Shown one piece after another: positions 28,382 to 39,769 of a stretch of 64,000 nt of DNA. The notes beneath the pieces are model-generated. The model did not search any database, was not told the DNA's origin, and worked only from the letters and a program-made list of their open reading frames with translations. Positions within the stretch are counted from its first letter, which is position 1; every line of letters starts with the position of its first letter. The DNA comes from Telopea speciosissima (lineage: Eukaryota; Streptophyta; Magnoliopsida; Proteales; Proteaceae). The translations under genes and the position numbers were made by a program. The stretch lies in the NCBI RefSeq assembly GCF_018873765.1, contig NC_057920.1:6833307-6897306 (forward strand), written 5' to 3'.

Positions 28382-29954
28382 TTCATACAAATTTTTATGG
28401 ACAGATGAATATTGGCTGATGTTCCAGGTTGGGTTATACAAGAGCGACTTCAAAAATATAAAAAAACTAAAATGGAATTATAACATACGTTTCAGTAATA
28501 AAATCAATGGAAGGAATCCACATATCTTTCAAGAAACACACTGATTGAGGGACACAGAGTGTGACAAAGTCTTAACAGTACTAAAGTTTGTTTCTCATTT
28601 TCATTAAGATCGTTGCCATCCATCTTTCTGCACAATTACTTCTGCCTGAATTTATCACTTTCCGTTCTTGCATTGGTTGTGAACACTCTCCTATTTTTCA
28701 TCGTATGACTTGCTACAAGTTTCTTGCAACCAAGGTTCTAAAACTCAGGATCATGAATTGGATAGGCAAATTCAACCAGATCCTGGCAGATTCTAAATTA
28801 AAGGCTTCATGGAAGAATCGAAATTTCGACAAACCAATGGTGTTGGTACTTATCGATTTCGAGCAAGTCCAGATCCTCATCGGTCAGGGTTTACATAAAT
28901 CGCAAACAGTACTGCTGTCTGTATTAATCTCAGCCAATACCAATACAATATTAATACCTATTAAGTGGTATCATGAACAGTAACAGAATGTTCCGTACCA
29001 TTTTGGCTCGGGCTGCTCTATATTGGTACCAGGATCTGACAGTAACAATACCCAATACGATACCGATACCTAAAACCATTAATCAACCTTGACACAGTTG
29101 ACGGCTAAAATGTCTCCAAGAGTTAAACCGGGTGAGTTTATACCTTGATTCAACCTGCCGACCCTCACCCATTCCTGTGTTCAGAACGACATTTCAACAG
29201 TTGGATTCAGCAGCTTCTGCTCTATACAGAAACAATATGGATGTAAGTCAAAATCTATAACAAACAAAGCCGTAACAATGTCCAACCAAATTCATAACGG
29301 TCTACCTCGTTGGTCCAAGTTCATGTGACTTGCCATTAAGGATTGTCACTGCAACCAAATCTCTTTTAATTCACAAGATAATGGTTGATTTAATTACAGC
29401 TTCTCAAAACACAAAACAATCCATGGCTACTCATAACCATCCAGCGGCAATCAATTGCCAGCAAACAGAATAATAGGTTTGCCAGAGCACCATGCATTGG
29501 TACATACTCTTCCTGGAATCTGGAACTAGAAATCTGATAATATCACCTCACCAAGCAGTCAATGATGGATAAGTAAAGGTTAGTTTTTGGTAATCCTGCA
29601 CTTTGCTGCAAAATAACAAGGGCTGCTGTAAACAGTAACTACGACAAGAAAACAATAGCCCTAACCCTGAAAATATTCTCACTGAACACTATCAATCACC
29701 TCTGGTGCCTGTATTACCAGATAAATTCACCTCACTAGCATGAGCAACATTTTTCATCTGGTAGATTCTAAGTCCCCTGTATTACCAGTCAAACCCAATC
29801 TTCACCTCCCAAGCATGAGCAACACTTCTCCACAAGTAGGATCTATGAAGCACCGTAAATGACTTACCCTGTCTGATCATTTAGTTCAAAGTCCATGCAA
29901 TTGGACAATTGAACTGCTATATCTTCTCAATTGCGCATGCAAGAGTAATAGATT

Positions 29955-29995
29955 ACAACAACTCAGCTTATCCCAACATAATGAGGTCGGCTAAG
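29955..29995 (+). repeat. SINE-like conserved motif
   Basis: The string CAACTCAGCTTATCCCAAC followed by ATGAGGTCGGCTA matches a motif I recall from widespread plant SINE-like repeats. A divergent copy is at 33690-33740. No tRNA-like promoter head could be made out at either site. Confidence 0.35.
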
Positions 29996-32900
29996 AGTAA
30001 TAGATTACAGACGGTACAAATTGACTAGAGAGCATCCTCAGGCGGAAATCAATATGCTTCTGCTGAAAAAAAAACATTGATTCAACCATTATACCAATGG
30101 GTCCTATTACCTTCCATCAGTATTCAGGACTCAGAGTCGGGAATGGTACAAGATGCATCCCAACTATCACACCAAATGTCCGCATTGTACCAAACCAAAT
30201 GTAAACCTGATGATAAGACCCTGTCATCAACTTGTTTCAACATCCACAACCCAAAATTCTGAGAATTTCAGAGGGAAACTGCAAAGAGGTCTTTAACTCA
30301 GAAGAGGAATCTCTTCAGAGAGAGAGGCACTAAAACCAGTGCTCAACATTTTGACTCATCGGTATTAAGCCAGACATAACTTTGCAACTCCATACTCCAG
30401 TCAAGTTGCAATGATGAGTTAAAATACATGAAATGTCACTAAAATTTTGCAATCTTAATTTTTTAAAGCAATCTGCCAAGAATCAACTTCAAATAAATTA
30501 AAACTTCATTATAGAACAAACCTATCAACTCTTTAAGTACAATAGGATGAGGTCATAAAGCAATTTTGGGTGTCACTACAGAAAGACCTAAAAAAATTTA
30601 TTCCTTTACTAAGTTAATAATGAGAGTAATCAAGACTAGCTATATTCAAGGGTTCATGGCTTCTCATACATGGAAACCTCGTCAATCATAAACCCCATGA
30701 TGAACCTTTTTTATGTCACCAAATGTGGGTCTCAATCAACTATTTACTTCTATGGACAAAGAAACTAACTCAAATTGATCCAACAGACCACACTACTTCA
30801 GGGAATCAGATACACGAAGCTTGATGAGTATTCCCAAAGCAGAAGAATCAGGGTTTTCAGATGCTTCAAAACTGCCAGGCAGATTGAATACCAGAATCCA
30901 TTCAACGAGGGCATTATTCAGTACAACAGAGTTCAGTGGCATTCCAGTTAACCAAGGAGGTGCATGAACCCATTTGCTTTCTCAAAGATCAGATTATCCC
31001 CCCCCCCCCCACAAAAAAAAACTAAACTAAACAAAACAAAACAAAAAAAATCCTTCCTAATACTGCAATCAGTTCTCAGAGTTGCTGGAAATTTCAGAAC
31101 AATAAAGTAAAACACAACAAATCGAAGAAGGGAAGAAGAAGATAGGGTAGTTTTTCTCAGACTTGCGTCTCTCACCCCCAGTCTTTCACCATATTTTGGT
31201 CTCTCACCAATGGCATCTCACCACTCTCTCACAAAGCTATGTTTTTTTCCCTCAATCTAATTAATCAAATTCATGTACAAGGAAGTAACCCCTTACAAAC
31301 TTATACAGAAGACTCAAACACTAAAAGGAAAGGCCTAACCCAATCCTTAATGAAAGAAAATGACTCAAAACAGGACTCTAACTAAACTGATGAAGTAAAT
31401 CCTGATTTCATACTATCTACCCATATTTTAGGCCCATTAACGTGGCCAATTACAAAGAAACCCATCGGATCAAAGGCCCAACACCTACATAACCCAACCC
31501 AAGGCTTATTACCAATACAATAAGCCCTTTAGGTGACTTAACTGCATCAATGCCAAGCAAGGTATAATTCAGTTATTCAAAAAGTGGAGAAAAAAATTTT
31601 CAGGGCCACACTAGTTCAGCCTATATTTTGAAATGTACAGATAAACGGGAACCAAGATTTGAACATGGGAAAGCATCTGACGCATAACTTCTCAATCCAG
31701 TTTTAGCAAAGTTTAAGATGATAAAGTACTAGATACTGAAATGTAAAACAAAAAATAAAAAGGTGGAGCAGATAAGTTTAGCAAGTGTTTTGAAATACCC
31801 AGATAACACAAAGGCAGAACTTACAAAATGTCTGTGACGGCTGCCGAAGGAAGCAAGAGAATCAGCTACGTAATTCCCTTGTCTAAAAACATGGACAACA
31901 GTTAAAAGACGTAAACTTGAGAAGTGCGAATAACAAAATTATAACTTTAGTTGTTTTAGCAAAGTTTAAAATAATAAAGTCCACAAATCACATGACTGAC
32001 CGGTATTCAGGAGTCAGACGGTCGTTTACAAGTACAACAAGGGAGTTTGAAAACTACGGAGTAAGGTGTAGAAGGAAACAAAAGTGAATAATAAATTTCC
32101 TAACACTACGAGACTAGGTGACACTGACACACTAAGAATTAAATTCGACTATTTACGAAAAAATTTTAAAAACCCTTTCAATACAACTGCCCTGTGGAAT
32201 ATGATATCACAGAAAACCTATCAAGACCCAACAAATGATATTCATGGGAAGATACATACACAGTAGAAAGCAAAGCAGCACCAGGAATTCTTTACGTAAC
32301 ATCCTCCACCAGCACCTAAGTGGCAAGGAATAGGGATTATTTCAATCAATAAATTGGTGTAATTGATAACCAATATAAAACACTGTACAGGTATTCAGAT
32401 ATAGTTATCTTCTATGGTTAATCTACACCAGAGAGAAGGAATATTTCTCCCTTTCGAGGATAGTAAGAATACTAAAGAAGAGCAACCCTATATAATATAT
32501 ATATACAACAATAGCTAAATACAATAGGAATGACAAGTGACCCTGAGAATCAAATAACCATCACTGGCATGAAAACCCATTCGGACAAATTCAAGGAAAC
32601 ACCAAAGACTGTCTGGTTTCAACTTCATAAATCATGTTCCAATTTCTACAGCAGCTCCTTTCATCACTAATGAGCACTACCATAATTAAAATATAATATT
32701 GATCCATTTCCCCCTCTGAAGAAGTGGATTAAACATGAATACTAGCACCCCCACAATATCCCCTGGGACATTGCTGATGGTGTAAATCAGCAACAGCTAA
32801 TAGGAAGTCCAACAATTTTACAATTAGGTCTGTCTAAAGCAGAATCAGGTTTCAGGATCTGAATCCATTCTCGAAAACAATAAGTTGGAATTAACACAAA

Positions 32901-33689
32901 ATGCCAGGAAGTACCTAATGATACAAATTGGTAAAAGACCCTTAAAACTTCATGAAGTGTGGGGACTGGCAAGCATATAAGAAATGCCAAGATAAGGTAG
33001 AAATAGCCAAAAGAAATAGAAATCTAAGAAGATTAAATCTATCAAAAATCATGTTTCTATTGTTCCCCCAAGCACTTCAAAGGCATCCAAATTCTAAGAA
33101 TGTTGAAATGTAAAATGCCTGAAAAAAAATAACAGCAATAAGGGAAATACTTATCACAGCAGTGACAGGACACCAAGCAGGATGGAGAGAGCCAGAGACC
33201 TCACCCTCCCTATTCTTCTGAACTATTTACTGACACTTCGAAGGAGGGTTTTTTTTCTTATATATTTATAACATAATTGCTAAAGAAGCATAGCATGTAA
33301 ATTTTTTAGCATTATTCTAGAAAACAATGCAAGGGACAAAGACCAAGACAAGTCCCAATATTAATATTTGTGATGTGTTAGCAAAGAGAACTTCCATACT
33401 TACATTATTTTTAGTTCCATTTTCAAGACATCCTCCTAGCATTTAATATAATTGATAGTGTTCTACAGAAAACCTCACAAGGACCTAGACTGAGACATGA
33501 AATGGTGAAGCTAAGTACTAAACAAAGAAAAGGTAATATGCCAAAGGTGTAAATCCAAAAGAACAAAGCAAAGTTATTCCCAACTCTAGAAATTTTCAGA
33601 GTCATTCCCTTGGGGATCTCGCTGAATTTATATAGTGCATTTTCCCGTGTGCCCTAGAGAAATTTTAATGAGATACTTACGGATATATC

Positions 33690-33740
33690 TATTCAACTCA
33701 ACTCAACAAAGCTCTATCCCACCTAAATGAGGTAGGCTAC
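33690..33740 (+). repeat. SINE-like conserved motif, second copy
   Basis: The string CAACTCAACAAAGCTCTATC with CACCTAAATGAGGTAGGCTACA resembles the motif at 29955-29995 and known plant SINE-like repeats. Ends are not defined. Confidence 0.35.
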
Positions 33741-34153
33741 ACAACCCCATTTTATGTGTCAATAATAAAAACTAATGGAGAAAAATGATGCATTATATAA
33801 TATAAATGAATGATACGATGTGAAGTGCAAAACAGAAAATGAACATAATGGTCTCAAATCTAGCATAATTATAAGGAAAATGGTAAAAGGACACTCAATA
33901 TAGAAATGAAGTGTTTATTTCCCCTTCTCCCCCCAACTATTTCTAGCAGTGAAATCCTAACTCGACCAGACCCTGATAACAGCTACCTACTCTTCATCGC
34001 CCAAAAAGAGACCAGCTTCTTCAAGGTTCAAGGAGCATAACAAAGACTGCTAGGCATCAAATGATATTACCAATTAGCAGAACAATGACAATAAGAGCTC
34101 CATGACATATTGACTTCTTTGTAGAGAGAACTAGCCACAACCATCAAACCCAA

Positions 34154-34981
34154 TCACCACTGCTTCTCTTCCTTCTCCCGGTTCCATTGTTCGATCCTTG
34201 CTCTCCGTTCCTCACTCCCTTCCCTTACTGGGCTCTTGGTTCGCCTCGGACTCCCATGCCGTCGCCTTCCCCCATCACTGTCGAATCTTCCATACCTGTC
34301 CCCGCTGTGCCGACCATTCCGGTAGTCCCGATCACGGTAGTCCCCATGCCTATCTGATTCCCTACGGTGGTATGGACTCAAACTCCTGCTGCGACTACGA
34401 CTACCCCTTGATCGACGATACCTTCCATAGAGTTTCCTCCTCAAGTCCCTTGAAATCTGCTTCACATGCATGAAATTACAGTATCCTCCTCGATTGCAGC
34501 TATTCTCCTCAAATTGCCTGCAAGTAGCCTCACGAAAATCAGTCACTGGGGAGAAATCGACAATGATTGGGCGACCAGAGTAGAAACGCCCCTGCAGTGC
34601 CCGCAAAGCTGCAGCGGCTTGATCTTCCTCCTTGAACTGAACGTAAACATTGCCAACCATGTGATCTGCCAGGTTGTCACAGATGTTCAAACTCTCTATC
34701 TCACCGAATTTGTTGAGCTCCTCAAATATGTCCTCATAGAAATCCTCAAAGTGTTCCTGGATCTTCCGAGGGTCGATAGGCTGTCCTTGGGGATCAACAC
34801 CAGGGGTGATCATATCGGGCCGCTGGTACATGTTTGATAAAAGGAGAGTTGGAGAAATGGTGGGCTTGTTGTGAAGACGGGAGCACCTATCGCCGTGGCG
34901 GCAGGCACCAATTTTGAAATAAAAGGGACAATTCACTCGGTCCTTTTCAGTGCCGAAGATAGAAGCTAAGTGCTCCGCCAT
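34154..34981 (-). CDS. U2AF35: U2AF small subunit (U2AF35), intronless coding region
   Basis: U2AF35 recognises the AG of 3' splice sites as partner of U2AF65 in the nucleus. The 275-residue protein is complete: zinc finger 1 with C18, C27, C33, H37; a UHM/RRM from about 44 to 146, with GRFYSGRPI at 131-139; zinc finger 2 with C154, C162, C168, H172; and an RS-rich tail with [11 protein letters not shown] and many RD/RH pairs, ending REKEEKQW. Length and order match plant U2AF35 paralogues. The ATG starts the conserved [20 protein letters not shown]. The leader probably contains an intron: a donor-like AG/GTTC site near 35470 and acceptor-like AGs near 35070 on the minus strand. Plant U2AF35 genes often have an intronless coding region. 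Confidence 0.97.
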   Translation of the reverse strand: MAEHLASIFGTEKDRVNCPFYFKIGACRHGDRCSRLHNKPTISPTLLLSNMYQRPDMITPGVDPQGQPIDPRKIQEHFEDFYEDIFEELNKFGEIESLNICDNLADHMVGNVYVQFKEEDQAAAALRALQGRFYSGRPIIVDFSPVTDFREATCRQFEENSCNRGGYCNFMHVKQISRDLRRKLYGRYRRSRGSRSRSRSLSPYHRRESDRHGDYRDRDYRNGRHSGDRYGRFDSDGGRRRHGSPRRTKSPVREGSEERRARIEQWNREKEEKQW

Positions 34982-35540
34982 GAACAGTAGTCTTAGAGCC
35001 CAAGATATCAGAAACCCGCTAAGCTAGGAAAAGGGGCTTCTAAATGCTTTGCCTCGATTTCTACTGATCTCAACCTGCTACAACCCAAAAATTTTAAAAA
35101 AAAAAAATCTTCTTTGCAGAAACCCGGAGAAGCATAAAGCAAATAGGTAGACAATGAAGTTACTCTAGAGGAAACGAAAAGAAATGCAACACTACCACTA
35201 TTTTGCCGAAACAATAATTTTAACATAGAGGAAATAAATTATGACCTATATATCAATCTATCGAAATTAAAGAGCAGAATCTGCATACATGCTTGAAGAC
35301 GACCCGGATGATAATTTAAAAAATAAAATAAAAATAAAAACCCTAAGTTGCAGAAGTGACCCTAAGATCGTAATAATATAGCAAAAATAAACATCCAAAA
35401 CAAACTGACCTAGATTCGCTGTCAAATTGGATTGATTTCGGAATCCCGATAAGTAAGAAGAAAGAACCTTCTAGGGTTTCGCCATGGAAATGCCGGAGGA
35501 AGCACTGAAGCACACACAGCATTACGGCGAACTGGTCCGA

Positions 35541-35548
35541 TATTTAAG
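35541..35548 (-). promoter_or_regulatory. TATA-like box of U2AF35
   Basis: On the minus strand CTTAAATA lies upstream of a probable leader that contains GAAACCCTAGAAGG. It sits only about 75 bp from the end of the Harbinger element at 35621. Assignment is by position and motif only. Confidence 0.4.
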
Positions 35549-35717
35549 GGGGCGTGGTTTCTGCGAGGTCATCAAACCGTAGTCGGATCGGTTTCGGGAC
35601 GAAAGTTAGGAAAACCTTTAGGACGTGTTTGGTTGGAGGTGTCCTAGGAGACGGATTCTTAAATTGGATCGGATTCTTAAGAATCTGGTTCATGTGGATT
35701 TGGATCCTGATAAAAAA

Positions 35718-35915
35718 CCTGTTTGGTTACCCAAAATCTGTCAGGTGGAATCCAGTTGAAAAACTGGTTAGTTGCTCTGGTTCTATCAAGTGGAATCCAA
35801 CTGAATCCATATATAAGACTGTTTGGTTACCCTGAGTCTGACAGTTGGATTCTTCCTGAATCCATATTCAAAATTGTTTGGTTACCCATGAATCCATTAG
35901 TTAGATTCTACTTGA
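35718..35915. repeat. Subterminal repeats of the Harbinger element (left end)
   Basis: Three imperfect tandem units of roughly 75-100 bp, each carrying CTGTTTGGTTACCC or a variant and ending in TGAATCCAT-like strings, lie just inside the left end. Subterminal repeats often serve as transposase binding sites; that role is inference here. Confidence 0.6.
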
Positions 35916-36264
35916 AATAACTTGTAATTTAAAATTTTTTTTTTTATATATACAACATATGCATAAATTTAATGATAATTTATTAAAAAAAAAAGATAAA
36001 AAAATTGTAAGTAGTAACATGACACTTCAATATGTGATCTTTCCCAAATTTTTTTGTTTCCATACTAATATAAAAATCTGTAGTAAGTGGTGATATGGTA
36101 TTTCAAGTCCACAAAACGCATGGATAATAAGTCACAGCCAAATATGGAATACATTGTATTGAATTGAAGTACATACATATGAGAGTTCATCTTTTCAAAA
36201 TACATCACTTGTTAAGATCTAATGTTTTTACAGCATCAAGTATCTCTTCCAACGTCTTTGTATG

Positions 36265-36793
36265 CTACTCACATAATCTTGTTTGTTGTTTTGAACCTTT
36301 AATTTTACTAGTAAGGATTCTCTCCAGATTTTCTTTGGATTGACTTGAAGTCGGTAGGATGGTTGATTCATGTTTGTCAGTATTCCTCGCTTGATTGTCT
36401 GAGGAGGATGTTTGTCCATCATTTATAAATTTACAGAATCCACAACCAATATATTTCCCCTGCTAGAAAATGAAAACAAAAAATTTTATGAAAAATGAGT
36501 AAGAATGAATTATCACAATGACAATAATATTAAAGAGGAAAATTATATGATAGTCATACTGCAGTGGAATTGGGGCAACACCAAAAATGTCGCCCTATGT
36601 CTAATCCTCTTGTGCACCTACGAACCTTGCACTGACCTTTTCCACAGTCACACATTCTCAAGTGATCCACCGACATAAAAAAAGACATGTGAACAGGGCA
36701 TTTGAAGAATTTTCTTCCCGGATTATTCTTCGTAGTTGATGTAAATACGTTACATCTACTTTGACAAATTTCGCATCTACCAATAATGTCCAT
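36265..36793 (-). CDS. GRF-type zinc-finger protein inside the Harbinger element, 2 exons
   Basis: Exons 36793-36560 and 36459-36265 have GT-AG borders and matching phase, giving 142 residues. The protein starts MDIIGRCEICQSRCNVFTST and shows two GRF-like zinc modules: C-x2-C, NPGRKFFKCP, then CDCGKGQCKVRRC, GRHFWCCPNS and, after the intron, CGFCKF. GRF fingers bind single-stranded DNA or RNA in topoisomerase III, APE2 and NEIL3; small stand-alone GRF proteins are common in plants with unclear roles. The tail is polar (Ser, Lys, Gln) and lacks a recognisable domain. It lies on the same strand as, and downstream of, the transposase and Myb-like ORFs, so it may belong to the element. The upstream ATG at 36820 is an alternative start. 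Confidence 0.6.
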
Positions 36794-37266
36794 CTGGGTA
36801 CATTGAAAATTGAAGAACAAAAGTAAATAACAAACGATCCAATGGCTGATTATAGAGTGAGAACCAAAAAATCAGAATCTGAGATCACATCTAAAATTTG
36901 AGGAGATTTTTCAAAACCCCAGATAATAAAGGTCGAAGGACCTTCTTTGGAAGGACAATAATGCGTCAATATATTAGAAAAATAATAAAAATTATCACCT
37001 CTATGTCAAGCATAAAACAATGACAGAAACAGAAATGAACTCAACACATTGAGCTGTTCATAAAATGAAACAAATAGTACCATTTCATAAAATTGTTCCA
37101 AGATACCATTCTAAAGACAACCACCACAGAAATATAAATTCTAAGTCATAAGTTCATAAACACAAAATCACAAAACATCCATGTCAACTGCTTAATATCT
37201 CAGAAACAGAAAATCATAAGTTCATAACCAAGTCTTCCACCCAAAGCATCAAATAAAATTGCCCTT

Positions 37267-38154
37267 CTACTCCATCATTTGAAGATAATAGTCAATCATT
37301 TCAGGCCTCTCTTCAGAAGGAGCAGTCAAGAATAGAGTAGCCTTATTCTTCTTCTCCATCAAATACTCTTTGATAACCATTTTCTTGTGAAAGTCAATCC
37401 CTAGAATGGCACCAATTGCTTCATGTAACTTAGGTGCAAAATCAGTCTCCTTGGTTAATATGGCAGACATTGCCTTGGCTATCATTTTTAATGGACTGGC
37501 AACCTTATCAACACCTGCTTTCTTTTTCTTTGATTGGGCTTGATTTTTGCTAGATGTAGAAGCCATTTTCTTTGAACGGTTTGTACTCTGATTGAGAGTG
37601 GTACCTTCTCCTTCAAGATCCATGTCTTCACTCTCAATGTTGTTATTATCAAATGCCCTTTCATTGGCAGACAAATCAATGTCTTCATCGTGGGCTCCAT
37701 CAGCAGGGTGTGAGGCTGCTGCCCCTGTGGCTATTTCATTGCCTAGCCAAATAGCAACTTCAACATGAATTGGTAGAACGTTATGATCTTTCCAATATCG
37801 TTGCTCCTTCTTCTGCCAAACATTCAAATACATTATTATTCTAGCTTACCATATACATAAATTTATAAACATTGAAATGATCACCAATATTGCCTTGAAT
37901 TCATTCCAAACATGTTGGCCTGCATCAAACCTATTTTCTTGAGCATTTCAACCCATGCCACTATTTTTCTACATATCACTAAGCGCTTTGAATCTTGCCT
38001 TCCAAATCTTGAAATGGTTTTGACATTGTTCCCAACCGTATGTCATCCCATACTTCTCATTCAACCTTTTAGATATGTCAAGCCATACCTCCTTCCTTAA
38101 CCCATTGTTGCCACTCTTTCCAGTTTTATGTTGTGTGACACATAATTCCAACAT
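37267..38154 (-). pseudogene. Harbinger ORF2: Myb/SANT-like DNA-binding protein, broken
   Basis: Residues from 38154 carry a Myb/SANT-like helix bundle typical of plant PIF/Harbinger second ORFs: GLRKEVWLDISKRLNEKYG, then Y-x-W-E-Q-C-Q-N-H-F-K-I-W-K. The frame then meets two in-frame stops (after KALSDM, and where a Trp would fit in SGMG-x-NAQENRFD) before HVWNEFKAI near 37875. A likely intron leads to KKEQRYWKDH from about 37817, continuing to the stop at 37267 with an acidic, Ser/Lys-rich middle. In related elements this protein helps the transposase enter the nucleus and bind the ends. With two stops it is probably non-functional in this copy. Confidence 0.75.
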
Positions 38155-38514
38155 ATGATGAGATACTTCAAGTGACCAACTTGCTTGTGATCTAGACTAG
38201 GTTCTCTCTTATGTGGCCATTGTTTATGCCTAGTGTGACTAGTAATAAAAATAATATACAAAAATTATTGAACTATCTTCATACACAAAATCAATAATTG
38301 CATGACAATTTGTATTAATACAATCATTTATCATTAAAATATAATCATCCATTCAACATTGAGATCATGAAACATAATAAACCTAAAACTTAACACAACA
38401 TGACATAAGTCCATAAACCAAATATAAAGGAAACATGTCAAAAGTTTAAACACCAATTCAACACAAAAATCAATATTTAAGTTTATAATCCAATACATTA
38501 AACTATCAATTACA

Positions 38515-39766
38515 TTAACCATCAGCAGAAGTAGAAGTTTCTTCATCATCCATATCGCCTGTCATCCAGTCAGCCCACATGTTGTCAGCTATTTCTTCTC
38601 TGAGTTGATCAGCATTAAGGGCTTCACCACTGTAATCATCCTGAACTTCATCATCATCATCATCATCATCAATTTGTTGGTTTGGTTGAACACTAGAACT
38701 AAGCCCTGCAGCTCTCTCATCTGCATCTAACCACTCTATCTTCTTCAATACTGTGCTATGTAAGGATGTGGTTATGAAGTTGAACACATGCTTGAACAAT
38801 TTTTACTTGAGTCCTAAATGGGTATTCCGGTTGAGCCTTCAATATCTTGAACCTTAACTTCAAATTAGAGAATGCCCGTTCAATAACGCTTCGTAACTTA
38901 GAATGTCGCAAATTAAACAATTCCTGTTTATTTGTTGGTGACAAGTTTGAATTATTCCACTCCTTTAAATGGTACCTAACATTACGATACGGTCTCAAGA
39001 ATCCAGTTCTGTTGGCAAACCCAGCATCAACTAGATAAAGTTTACCTGTAGGTACCACTAACTTGCTGTCACCCTGTCTATGAATGGCATCCTCTAATAT
39101 TCTAGAATATGATGCAGATCCTTCCCAACCAGATAGTATATATGTAAACCTTCTACCATGAACGTATGCAGCTAAAATATTTTGAGATATAAGTCCTTTC
39201 CTATCACGAAACTTGCAATGATCGGCAACTGGAACCCAAGCTGGTACATGTGACCCATCTATGGCTCCAATGCAATCCTTGACGTAGGGGTAGTAGCTTC
39301 TTGGGTTATTCAATATTTTTTCATGGGTTGTGGTACTTGGAGGGGTCAGTAACACTGGGTACAGTTTAAGAATTGCATGTAATACTTTGTTTAAATACTG
39401 ACTTACTGTCTCACCAGAGTGTCCAAAATGCAGCTTCATAACTCGATTCTTAACATTGTGGGCAATTGTAAATAAAAACATGACCACTTGTTCTTCCACT
39501 CGAACTGAGTTCGTGTGATACAGAAAGCCACAATCCTGTAGCCTTTGACATAAGGTAAAAAAAGACCTTCTACTCATTCTTATTATATCTCTACAAGTCC
39601 TGTCAGAAGCACCAATTATTCTCTCTGTCTCAATCCATCCACGATTACCCTCAAGTCGATAAGGTTGTTTTTTGAGGAACAGTTTGTGATACTTTTCTAC
39701 TGCTATAACAACAGCGGTAAGTACCCAAAACAATATCATCTCTTCATCATCGGGGTCAATATCCAT
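38515..39766 (-). CDS. PIF/Harbinger DDE transposase (HARBI1-like)
   Basis: The frame 39766-38756 (336 residues) holds the DDE_Tnp_4 fold. Catalytic residues are visible as CIGAIDGSHVPAW (first Asp), LYLVDAGFANRTGFL (second Asp) and RSVIERAFSNLKLRFKIL (Glu). An N-terminal helix-turn-helix-like part includes CRDIIRMSRRSFFTLCQRL. The frame stops after QLHNHILT, while a second frame (38799-38515) continues the expected C-terminus with LKKIEWLDADERAAGL and an acidic Asp run. An intron or a small frameshift near 38760 must be invoked to join the two, and I cannot decide which. The catalytic part is otherwise open, so the element may have moved fairly recently. Related plant host genes (ALP1) share the fold, but the inverted ends make a transposon the better call. 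Confidence 0.88.
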
Positions 39767-39769
39767 CTA

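Larger units (their letters stand above)
28400..34150. other. Gene-poor region downstream of U2AF35
   Basis: No supported gene. It holds one CGATAC-rich repeat (28850-29065), two SINE-like motifs (29955-29995 and 33690-33740), and a C-run at about 31000. The proximal end must contain the U2AF35 3'UTR. The minus strand from 31551 begins TGATGCAGTTAAG, like the LTR starts found in PFP alpha, and may be an LTR scrap. Confidence 0.5.

Noticed and set aside
28588-28983. 131-residue plus-strand frame
   Set aside because: It runs into the CGATAC-rich repeat and has no domain features; taken as chance.
31250-31551. Solo LTR on the minus strand starting TGATGCAGTTAAG
   Set aside because: The start resembles the LTRs in PFP alpha, but I found no matching 5-bp flank and no right-hand end.
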